Origin: Piscinibacter sp050175855
Lineage (GTDB): Bacteria > Pseudomonadota > Gammaproteobacteria > Burkholderiales > Burkholderiaceae_C
Direction of reading: 5' to 3'
Assembly (NCBI RefSeq): GCF_050175855.1
Contig: NZ_JBFXIO010000018.1
Span: 1 to 26,242 of the forward strand
Length of the DNA: 26,242 nt
Below, one piece after another: positions 14,226 to 20,399 of the stretch (positions are counted from its first letter, which is position 1; every line of letters starts with the position of its first letter). The notes beneath the pieces are model-generated. The model did no database searches and was not told the origin of the DNA. It was given only the letters and a program-made list of their open reading frames with translations. The position numbers were made by a program, and so were the translations under genes.

Positions 14226-14242
14226 TTAGTTATCTTCACTAA
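14226..14242. promoter_or_regulatory. TTAGTTA dyad B: likely operator of the amidohydrolase gene
   Basis: TTAGTTA-TCT-TCACTAA is a 17-bp imperfect dyad (one mismatched pair) sharing its left arm with dyad A 78 bp away. It lies 27 bp upstream of the amidohydrolase ATG (14270). It covers a candidate -10 (TATCTT, 14231-14236) placed 17 bp after a weak TTGTGC -35 (14208-14213). Two related dyads, one per divergent gene, suggest that one regulator controls both directions. Confidence 0.6.
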
Positions 14243-14269
14243 GCAATTCGCCCGCGACCTGGAGACGCC

Positions 14270-15133
14270 ATGAACACCGCCGAGCTGATCGCCATCGACG
14301 TGCATACGCACGCCGAGGTGTCCTGCTGGAACCCCTTCGACAACTACGGCGAGGAGTACGACCGCGCCGCCGACAAGTACTTCGGCAGCAACCGCCGGCC
14401 GACGATTGACGAAACGGTGGCCTACTACCGCGAGAAGAAGATCGGCCTGGTGATGTTCACCGTCGACAGCGAGGCGCAGCTCGGCCGGCGCCGCATCCCG
14501 AACGAGGAGATCGCGGAGGCGGCGAAGAAGAACAGCGACATGATGATCTGCTTCGGCAGCATCGACCCGCACAAGGGCAGGATGGGTGCGCGCGAGGCGC
14601 GCAAGCTCATCGAGGAGCATGGCGTGCGCGGCTTCAAGTTCCACCCGACGGTGCAGGGCTTCCTGCCCTACGACAAGATGGCCTGGCCGATCTACGAGGT
14701 GATCGCCGAGCACAAGCTGCCGGCGATCTTCCACAGCGGCCACTCGGGCATCGGCTCGGGCATGCGCTGCGGCGGCGGCCTGCGCCTGCAGAACAGCAAC
14801 CCGATGCTGCTCGAAGACGTGGCAATCGATTTCCCCGACATCCAGATCGTCGTGGCCCACCCGAGCTGGCCGTGGCAGGACGAGGCGCTGTCGCTGGCGC
14901 TGCACAAGCCGAACGTGTGGATCGACCTGTCGGGCTGGAGCCCGAAGTACTTTCCGCCCCAGCTCGTGCAGTACGCCAACACGCTGCTGAAGGACCGCAT
15001 GCTGTTCGGCAGCGACTACCCGCTGATCACGCCTGAGCGATGGATGAAGGACTTCGGCGATGCGGGGTTCAAGCCGGCGGTGCACGAGCTGATCCTCAAG
15101 AAGAACGCGATGCGGCTGCTGGGGCTCAGCTAG
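14270..15133 (+). CDS. amidohydrolase-2 family metal-dependent hydrolase (CouO-like candidate)
   Basis: The 287-residue product is a TIM-barrel amidohydrolase. Metal ligands visible are H12 and H14 (DVHTH), H155 (IFHSGHSG), possibly H125 (FKFHPT) and H197 (VAHPSW), and D249 (MLFGSDYPLI), the usual C-terminal aspartate. The family includes ACMSD-type decarboxylases and hydrolases. In Rhodococcus jostii RHA1 the amidohydrolase CouO, with an essential Asp257, is proposed to cleave the beta-keto hydroxycinnamate intermediate, replacing thiolase plus thioesterase. The divergent position next to a hydratase and CoA ligase makes the same role likely here. GGAGAC (14261-14266) precedes the ATG. Its last 8 bp overlap the convergent thiolase gene. 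An alternative is an ACMSD-like decarboxylase of a ring-derived acid. Confidence 0.82.
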   Translation: MNTAELIAIDVHTHAEVSCWNPFDNYGEEYDRAADKYFGSNRRPTIDETVAYYREKKIGLVMFTVDSEAQLGRRRIPNEEIAEAAKKNSDMMICFGSIDPHKGRMGAREARKLIEEHGVRGFKFHPTVQGFLPYDKMAWPIYEVIAEHKLPAIFHSGHSGIGSGMRCGGGLRLQNSNPMLLEDVAIDFPDIQIVVAHPSWPWQDEALSLALHKPNVWIDLSGWSPKYFPPQLVQYANTLLKDRMLFGSDYPLITPERWMKDFGDAGFKPAVHELILKKNAMRLLGLS

Positions 15134-16373
15134 CGTCAGGGTTCTCGACCAGCAAGGCGATGCCCTGCCCACCGCCGACACAGGCCGAGGCAACGCCCCA
15201 GCGCGCGCCGATCTCGCGCAGCTGGCGCGCCACGGTGATCGTCAGGCGTACGCCGGTGGCGGCCAGCGGGTGGCCGAGCGCGATGGCGCCGCCCTTGGCA
15301 TTGAGCCTGGCCGGGTCGAGCCCGAGCTCGCGCTGCACGGCCAACGTCTGTGCGCCCTGCGCCTCGTTGATCTCGAAGCGGGCGATGTCGTCGAGCTTCA
15401 GCCCGGCGCGCTCGAGCAGCAGGCGGATCGCCGGCGCCGGGCCGATGCCCATGATCTCGGGCGGCACGCCCACGGCCGCCGCTGCGACCAGGCGCGCCAT
15501 CGGCCGGCCACCCCAGTCGCGCGTGGCCGGGCCCGAGGCGACCAGTGCCGCCACCGCTGCATCGGTCAGCGCCGAACTGTTGCCTCCGGTCTGCACGCCG
15601 TCCTTGAACACCGGCCGCAGCCTGGCCAGCACCTCGGGCGGCGACAGGCGCGGGTGCGTGTCGCGGTCGGCCACCGGTGCCTTGCCGGCCAGGCGGATGC
15701 CGCGCGGCTTGTAGCCCTCCAGCTCGAACACCTCGTTGGCCACCGGCACGATCTCGCCGGCGAAGAACCCGGCCTCCTGCGCCGCCACCGCGCGGGCGAA
15801 GGATTCGCTGGCGAAGGCATCGACCTGCTCCCGGGTGATGCCGTACTTCCTGGCGAGGTTCTCGGCGGTCTGGATCATCGAGATCGCCGGCGCGGGGTCG
15901 GTCAGCGCCTCCCACATGTAGTCGCGGAACTGCGGCGGCATGCCGAGCTTGAAGCCCTGGCGATGCTCGAAGGCGGCGATCGGGTTGCGTGTCATCGACT
16001 CGGTGCCGACCAGCAGCGCGAGGCTGGCCGCGCCGGTGGCGATCTGCTCGCCGGCCTGGCGGAACAGTTCGAAGCCGGTGCCGCAGATGCGCTGCACCAT
16101 GATCGCGCTCACCTCGCAGGGCACGCCGGCATACAGGCCGATGTGGCGCGGCACGTAGAACTGGTCGAAGCCGCCGGGCGCCATGTTGCCGGCGAGCACG
16201 GAGTCGACCTGCTCGGCCGCGAGGCCAGTGCGCTGGAAGACCTCTCGCGCCACCTTGATGCCGAGGTCGATCGGATTGGCGTCGGCGAAGGCGCCACAGT
16301 AGTCGACCATCGGCGTGCGCACGCCGTCGAGGATCCAGGTGTCGGAGAAGGACTGGAAGAGGCCGCGGGACAT
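15126..16373 (-). CDS. thiolase (acetyl-CoA acyltransferase family)
   Basis: The 415-residue product is a degradative/biosynthetic-type thiolase. The nucleophile is C97 in MVQRICGTGFE, with H368 in GGAIALGHPLAATG and the second cysteine C398 in SACVGGGQG; NEAQGAQTL is also standard. It would split a beta-ketoacyl-CoA with CoA, here plausibly 3-aryl-3-ketopropionyl-CoA to aroyl-CoA plus acetyl-CoA. The frame runs upstream to 18260 without a stop, but that stretch is an out-of-frame shadow of the ligase gene. ATG 16373 has an AAGGAA ribosome site about 7 nt before it and matches the family start. It lies 17 bp after the second ligase gene and so belongs to the TetR-controlled unit. Confidence 0.92.
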   Translation of the reverse strand: MSRGLFQSFSDTWILDGVRTPMVDYCGAFADANPIDLGIKVAREVFQRTGLAAEQVDSVLAGNMAPGGFDQFYVPRHIGLYAGVPCEVSAIMVQRICGTGFELFRQAGEQIATGAASLALLVGTESMTRNPIAAFEHRQGFKLGMPPQFRDYMWEALTDPAPAISMIQTAENLARKYGITREQVDAFASESFARAVAAQEAGFFAGEIVPVANEVFELEGYKPRGIRLAGKAPVADRDTHPRLSPPEVLARLRPVFKDGVQTGGNSSALTDAAVAALVASGPATRDWGGRPMARLVAAAAVGVPPEIMGIGPAPAIRLLLERAGLKLDDIARFEINEAQGAQTLAVQRELGLDPARLNAKGGAIALGHPLAATGVRLTITVARQLREIGARWGVASACVGGGQGIALLVENPDAS

Positions 16374-16390
16374 GATGGGTTCCTTGAGGG

Positions 16391-18202
16391 TCAGGTGCGG
16401 ATGACGCGGGGGTCCGGCGTGGCCGCGTACAGCGCCTCCACCTCCGCCGCGCGGCGGCGCAGCACCGCGCCCTGGTTGATGTAGCCCTTGTCGGTGATCT
16501 CGCCGGCGTCGGCGTTCGGCGGCTCGGCGAGCCACAGCGCGCGCACCGGCGTCTGCGAGGAGCCTCCGCCTTCGGCGCGCAGCGCCGCCAGCGCGGCGCG
16601 GGTGCGGTCGGCGAGATCGGCCGGCGGCACGTCCTTCGCCGCCGGGCTGGGGAAGAGCAGCACGCCGACGTCGCCACGGTCGTGGCCGGCGATCACCGCA
16701 TCCTGCGCCAGCGGTGCCAGCGCCGACACCACGCGCAGCCGCAGCGTGCCGACCGACACCCAGGTGCCCGACGACAGCTTGAAGTCCTCCGCCACGCGGC
16801 CGTTGAAGGCCACGCCGCGCTCGGGCCGAGCCTCGTCGACGAGGTAGCCGGCATCGCCGATGCGGTAGTAGCCCTCCTCGTCGAACGCTTGCGTGGTGAG
16901 CGCCGGCGCGTTGCGGTAGCCGGGGAAGACCGAGACGCCGCGCACGCGCATCTCGAGCTTCTCGCCGTTGGGCACGAACTTCAGCTCCATGCCCGGCAGC
17001 GGCGCGCCGATGCAGCCGGCGCGCTCGAGCTTCCAGTGCGCCGAGGTGATCGCCGGCGAGGTCTCGGTCGAGCCCCAGGAGGTGGTGAACCACACCGGCT
17101 CGCTGCGCGCCCGGCGTGCCACCGCCTCCAGCCGCTCCCAGCTCGACTGCGCCAGCGCCGCGCCGGCGTAGAACACCATGCGCAGCCGGGCGAAGAACTC
17201 GCGCGCCAGCGCCTCGTCCTTCTCGAGGAAGGGCAGCAGCATGTCGAAACCGCGCGGCACGTTGAAGTACAGCGTCGGCTTCACCTCCAGCAGGTTCTTC
17301 ACCGACTTCTCCACCAGCCCGGGCGCCGGCCGCCCCTCGTCGATATACAGCGAACCGCCGTTGCGCAGCACCAGGTTGAAGTTGTGGTTGCCGCCGAAGG
17401 TGTGGCTCCAGGGCAGCCAGTCCAGCACCACCGGCTTCTCGAGCTCGAGGAAGCGCCAGGCCTGCGCGATCATCTGCTGGTTGGCGCACAGCATGCGGTG
17501 GGTGTTGATGACCACCTTGGGGTGGCCGGTCGAGCCCGAGGTCAGCAGGTATTTGGCATGGTCGTCGGGCTGGATCGCCTCGAAGGCCGCCATCACCGCC
17601 GGGCTCTCGGCGGTGCGGGTGAGGCTGTCGAAGCCCAGCGCGCCGGGGTGCGTGTCGGCGCCCTGGCTGAATACCGTGACCACGCCGAGCGCCGCGCTGG
17701 CGATCGCCGGGCCGTACACCGACGCATCCGCGGCGTAGACCAGCGCCGGCCCGAGCGTATTGAGGATGCCCTGGATCTTGGTGTAGTCCTTCGTGAGCCG
17801 GCAGTAGGCGCTGGAGACCGTGCACACCGGCCGGCCGACGTGCATCGCCGCCAGCATCAGCAGCGCGTGGTCGACCGAGTTGTCCGACAGCACCACCACC
17901 GGCCGGCCCGGCGGCAGGTGCAGGCCGATCAGGCTCTGCGCGATCGAGCCGACGAGCTTGCGCACCTGCGCATAGCTGAGCGTGCGCCAGCCGCCGGCCG
18001 CGTCGCGCTCGGCGAGGAACACGGTGTCCGGCGTCGCCTGAGCCCAGTGCTCCAGCCATTCGCCGATGCAGCGCGCATAGGGCTTGAGCGGCTCCGGCGA
18101 GCGCAGCACGAAGGCGCCGCCGTCGAAGTGCAGCCGCACCGCTCGCGGCGGCGCGAGCATCGCCGGATCGTCGAAGAAGCCGGAGGACGGAACCGCTGCC
18201 AT
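16391..18202 (-). CDS. feruloyl-CoA synthase paralogue (aryl/acyl-CoA ligase)
   Basis: The 603-residue product is a second ANL ligase of the feruloyl-CoA synthase group. The ATP loop is TSGSTGHPKVVINTHRM (about 221-237), with the usual Gly. DWLPWSHTFGGNHNF and YFNVPRGFDML follow, and the A10 lysine is K572 in EITDKGYINQ. It is clearly related to the ligase at 11473-13323 over its full length but diverged, especially at the N terminus and in residues 350-400. An in-frame ATG at 18214 exists, but that start has no ribosome site and overlaps the operator. ATG 18202 has TATGGAG about 6 nt before it and is preferred. It is divergent from a TetR gene and followed by the thiolase gene. It may act on a different phenylpropanoid or aryl acid. 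Confidence 0.87.
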   Translation of the reverse strand: MAAVPSSGFFDDPAMLAPPRAVRLHFDGGAFVLRSPEPLKPYARCIGEWLEHWAQATPDTVFLAERDAAGGWRTLSYAQVRKLVGSIAQSLIGLHLPPGRPVVVLSDNSVDHALLMLAAMHVGRPVCTVSSAYCRLTKDYTKIQGILNTLGPALVYAADASVYGPAIASAALGVVTVFSQGADTHPGALGFDSLTRTAESPAVMAAFEAIQPDDHAKYLLTSGSTGHPKVVINTHRMLCANQQMIAQAWRFLELEKPVVLDWLPWSHTFGGNHNFNLVLRNGGSLYIDEGRPAPGLVEKSVKNLLEVKPTLYFNVPRGFDMLLPFLEKDEALAREFFARLRMVFYAGAALAQSSWERLEAVARRARSEPVWFTTSWGSTETSPAITSAHWKLERAGCIGAPLPGMELKFVPNGEKLEMRVRGVSVFPGYRNAPALTTQAFDEEGYYRIGDAGYLVDEARPERGVAFNGRVAEDFKLSSGTWVSVGTLRLRVVSALAPLAQDAVIAGHDRGDVGVLLFPSPAAKDVPPADLADRTRAALAALRAEGGGSSQTPVRALWLAEPPNADAGEITDKGYINQGAVLRRRAAEVEALYAATPDPRVIRT

Positions 18203-18210
18203 GGCGCACT

Positions 18211-18228
18211 CCATACAGTTCTGTATGG
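18211..18228. promoter_or_regulatory. TetR operator 1 (ligase/thiolase side)
   Basis: CCATACAG-TT-CTGTATGG is a perfect 8-bp inverted repeat with a 2-nt centre. It lies 8 bp upstream of the preferred ligase start (18202, minus strand), where it would cover the promoter or early leader. A near-identical copy lies at 18280-18297. The repeats are seen directly; binding by the TetR protein at 18310-18879 is inferred. Confidence 0.82.
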
Positions 18229-18279
18229 ATCGATCCTAGGTTACCTGCACGATATTGCACATCGGGATTGCCCTAGGTT

Positions 18280-18297
18280 CCGTACAGTGCTGTATGG
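18280..18297. promoter_or_regulatory. TetR operator 2 (tetR side)
   Basis: CCGTACAG-TG-CTGTATGG has the same 18-bp architecture as operator 1, with a single mismatched pair between the arms (G in place of A at position 3). It ends 12 bp before the TetR ATG (18310). The dyad centres are 69 bp apart. CCTAGG also occurs twice between them (18235-18240 and 18272-18277). The layout suggests autoregulation plus control of the divergent ligase-thiolase operon. Confidence 0.8.
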
Positions 18298-18309
18298 CAT
18301 CATCCCTGC

Positions 18310-18879
18310 ATGACCGCACGCAGCACGCTGACCCCCGAGGCCTGGATTGCCGCCGCGACCGACGTGCTGGTCGACCAGGGCATCGACGCGGTGCGCGTGG
18401 ACGTGCTGGCCAAGGCGATGGAAGTCACCCGCGGCAGCTTCTACTGGCACTTCAGGGATCGCGAAGCGCTGCTCGTGGCCGTGCTCAACGCCTGGCGCGA
18501 TGGCGCCACCGAGCAGGTGATCAAACGCTTCGAAGGCCAGAACACCGACCCGAAGGCGCTGATCGGCGAGCTGATCTCGCTGCCCTTTCGCGGCCGCAGT
18601 GCCGAGCGCGCGGCGCGCGTCGAGCTCGCCATCCGCGCCTGGGCCCGGCGCGACGCGCTGGCGCGGCAGGCCGTCGACGAGGTCGACGAGCGGCGCCTGT
18701 CGTACATCTCGCAGTGCTTCTCGGCGCTGGGCTTTCCGATCGCCGAGGCACGCGCGCGCGCCTTCATCCTCTATGCCTACGAAGTCGCCGAGTCCATCCT
18801 CTCGCAGCAGGGCACGCTGTCGCAGAAGAAGGAGCGCAGCGCGCTGCTGCAGCGGCTGGTGAGCACGCGGCTCGATTGA
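18310..18879 (+). CDS. TetR/AcrR family transcriptional regulator (divergent from ligase-thiolase operon)
   Basis: The 189-residue product has a TetR DNA-binding domain at residues about 8-55: TPEAWIAAATDVLVDQGID, then VDVLAKAMEVTRGSFYWHF, the classic recognition helix, then RDREALLVAVL. A variable helical effector domain follows. No good ribosome site precedes ATG 18310, and the operator ends 12 bp upstream, so the transcript may be leaderless or nearly so. The effector is unknown; by analogy with neighbouring enzymes it may be a CoA thioester or aryl acid of the pathway. The stop codon lies inside the TTGAC-N4-GTCAA palindrome serving the next gene. Confidence 0.93.
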   Translation: MTARSTLTPEAWIAAATDVLVDQGIDAVRVDVLAKAMEVTRGSFYWHFRDREALLVAVLNAWRDGATEQVIKRFEGQNTDPKALIGELISLPFRGRSAERAARVELAIRAWARRDALARQAVDEVDERRLSYISQCFSALGFPIAEARARAFILYAYEVAESILSQQGTLSQKKERSALLQRLVSTRLD

Positions 18880-18889
18880 CGGCCGTCAA
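18876..18889. promoter_or_regulatory. FNR/ANR/FixK-like box upstream of tandem universal stress protein gene
   Basis: TTGAC-GGCC-GTCAA is a perfect 14-bp palindrome fitting the FNR/CRP-superfamily pattern TTGAy-N4-rTCAA. Its centre is 61.5 bp upstream of ATG 18944. A class II promoter (-41.5) would start near 18924, with a -10 near 18912-18917. TTAGCG (18911-18916) sits there within one base. It overlaps the stop codon of the preceding tetR gene. Confidence 0.6.
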
Positions 18890-18943
18890 CGGCGCCTCGC
18901 CGGCCGCGGCTTAGCGTGCCGGCTCGACCACCGGAGACTGCCG

Positions 18944-19765
18944 ATGAGCACGCTGAAATCCCTTGTCGTCCACGTCGACGCCTCGCCGCAGGCCGCGGTG
19001 CGGCTCAAGCTCGCCGAGCAGATCGCGCTGGCCCACGGCGCCCATGCCACCGCGGTGTATGCCGTGACCTCGGCACTGGTGCGCTACCCGATGGCGATGG
19101 CCGCGGGCGCCGACATGGCGCCGGCGCTGGCCGAGGTCGATGCGCAGCGGCTGGAGGCGGCGCGCAAGCTCTACGCCGCCACGGTCTCGCCCGCCCAGGT
19201 GAGCTGGGCGGAGTGCACCGGTGCGCCCATCGCCGACACGGCCGGGCAGGCGCTCTACGCCGACCTGCTGGTGCTGGGCCAGCGCGCCGCCGACGAAACG
19301 CGCGACATCGACGTGCCGCCCGACTTCGTCTCCTCGGTGCTGATCGACAGCGGTCGCCCGGCCATCGTGGTGCCGCACATCGCCCGTTCACCGATCAAGC
19401 TCGACCGCGTGCTGGTGGCCTGGAAACCGACGCGTGAATCGGCGCGCGCCGTCACCGCCGCGCTGCCGCTGCTGCAGCAGGCGGGCTCGGTCACGGTGGT
19501 CGCCTTCGACGAGGGCGACGAACCGGCCCGCGGAGACGACATCCTCGGCTACCTGCGCCGGCATGGCGTGCAGGCGGCGTTCAAGCGCGAGGTGGCTGCC
19601 GAGATCAGCGTGGGCGACCAGCTCCTCTCGCTGGCCGCCGACGATCAGTCGCAGCTGCTGGTGATGGGCTGCTACGGCCACGGCCGTGCGCGCGAATGGA
19701 TCCTCGGCGGGGTGTCGCGCACGGTGATCGCCTCGATGACGATACCCGTCCTCATGAGCCACTGA
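18944..19765 (+). CDS. tandem-domain universal stress protein
   Basis: The 273-residue product has two UspA domains, roughly 1-145 and 150-273. The second has the ATP-binding pattern G-x2-G-x9-G in MGCYGHGRAREWILGG near residues 247-262. The first lacks it (LVLGQRAADETRD instead), so only one nucleotide site is likely. Two-domain USPs of this kind are commonly induced by oxygen limitation in proteobacteria, for example under ANR control in Pseudomonas. GGAGAC (18933-18938) precedes the ATG by 5 nt. The upstream FNR-like box supports the same regulation. The gene is convergent with a single-domain USP gene, separated by a repeat-like terminator element. Confidence 0.92.
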   Translation: MSTLKSLVVHVDASPQAAVRLKLAEQIALAHGAHATAVYAVTSALVRYPMAMAAGADMAPALAEVDAQRLEAARKLYAATVSPAQVSWAECTGAPIADTAGQALYADLLVLGQRAADETRDIDVPPDFVSSVLIDSGRPAIVVPHIARSPIKLDRVLVAWKPTRESARAVTAALPLLQQAGSVTVVAFDEGDEPARGDDILGYLRRHGVQAAFKREVAAEISVGDQLLSLAADDQSQLLVMGCYGHGRAREWILGGVSRTVIASMTIPVLMSH

Positions 19766-19769
19766 ATCA

Positions 19770-19830
19770 GCCCCCCCAGTCGCTGCGCTCCTGCCCCCGA
19801 GGGGCGCCGTCCGGCTTGGGGCGGCCCGGC
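19770..19830. repeat. C/G-rich intergenic repeat with hairpin, probable bidirectional terminator
   Basis: The 75-bp gap between two convergent genes contains a C run, GTCGCTGCGCTCCTGCCCC, the hairpin GCCCC-CGA-GGGGC (19793-19805), and CTTGGGGCGGCCCGG. I recall very similar elements scattered between genes in Burkholderiales genomes, often at operon ends; this is memory, not a search. The position between two stops fits transcription termination in both directions. No other copy is visible in this window. Confidence 0.6.
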
Positions 19831-19840
19831 TCCGGACACC

Positions 19841-20272
19841 TCACTCGGCGCCGCGCACCACCGTCACCGGCATCGACGCGTCGTGCAGCAGCGCGTGGGC
19901 GACGGAGCCGAGCCGGCGCCCTTCGCTCTCGCCCTTGCCGTGGGCGCCGACGACGATCATCGCGCAGCCCTCGTCCTCGGCGATGTCGAGCAGCGCGTGG
20001 ATGGGCTCCCCGCGCGCGACTTCGATCTCATGGTCGACGCCGGCGGCGCTGCACAGCGCCACGGCGTCGGCCAGCAGGTATTCGCCGGCCTCGCGGGCGA
20101 TCTGCTCGATCGCCTCGGCGTCGTGCACGCGCAGCAGTTCGTACAGGCCGGCAGGCTCCTGCACGTTGGCCAGCAGCAGGCTGGCGCGCAGCCCCTCGCG
20201 GACGAGCTGCAGCGCGTGGCGGACGGCGGCGAGCGACTCGGCCGAGCCGTCGACGGGAACGAGGATCTTCAT
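19841..20272 (-). CDS. single-domain universal stress protein
   Basis: The 143-residue product is one UspA domain beginning MKILVPVDGSAESLAAVRHA, a classic start with the early Asp of the nucleotide site. It ends with VVGAHGKGESEGRRLGS, matching G-x2-G-x9-G-S, then MPVTVVRG. It probably binds ATP. The frame is open upstream to 20839, but that part is antisense to the binding-protein gene. ATG 20272 has GGAG 8 nt before it. The promoter region carries an FNR-like half-conserved box (20324-20337) at almost the same distance as for the neighbouring tandem USP gene, so the pair may respond together to low oxygen. Confidence 0.92.
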   Translation of the reverse strand: MKILVPVDGSAESLAAVRHALQLVREGLRASLLLANVQEPAGLYELLRVHDAEAIEQIAREAGEYLLADAVALCSAAGVDHEIEVARGEPIHALLDIAEDEGCAMIVVGAHGKGESEGRRLGSVAHALLHDASMPVTVVRGAE

Positions 20273-20295
20273 GGTGGTGCTCCGGGCTGGGGCGC

Positions 20296-20337
20296 AGTAT
20301 CCCCCAGGGCCCGGCAGGCCGGGCCGACTTCTGTCAA
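20296..20337 (-). promoter_or_regulatory. candidate FNR-type class II promoter of the single-domain USP gene
   Basis: On the minus strand the box reads TTGAC-AGAA-GTCGG (20337 to 20324): one perfect half-site and a second with three of five bases. Its centre is 58.5 bp from ATG 20272. A start 41.5 bp downstream would be near 20289. GATACT (20301 to 20296), matching TATAAT at four positions, occupies exactly the expected -10. The spacing agreement makes it more credible than the box alone. Confidence 0.5.
20308..20325. repeat. GC-rich inverted repeat in divergent promoter gap
   Basis: GGCCCGGC-AG-GCCGGGCC is a perfect 8-bp inverted repeat with a 2-nt centre, lying between the candidate -10 and FNR-like box of the USP gene. 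Its role is unknown. It could be a regulator site or a chance GC dyad, since a 2-nt loop makes a poor hairpin. Confidence 0.4.
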
Positions 20338-20399
20338 ACCCCGATGGCCAGCGGCCCTCGGGTCGATAGCATCGCCGGCATCCTGACCCGGAGTCCACC

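Noticed and set aside
14165..15193. A 342-residue minus-strand frame opposite the amidohydrolase
   Set aside because: The plus-strand amidohydrolase has clear metal-ligand motifs and a ribosome site; the minus frame has no recognisable domain.
18203..18214. Alternative ligase start at 18214
   Set aside because: It lacks a ribosome site and overlaps the operator; ATG 18202 has GGAG at good spacing.
18246..18259. TGCACGATATTGCA as a third regulator site or a sigma-54 element
   Set aside because: Its arms are only the self-palindromic TGCA, and it lacks the GG element and correct spacing for sigma-54; probably chance.
16374..18260. N-terminal 629-residue extension of the thiolase frame
   Set aside because: It is an out-of-frame shadow of the ligase gene on the same strand with Arg/Gly/Ala-rich low-complexity sequence. 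The thiolase has its own ribosome site and family start at 16373.
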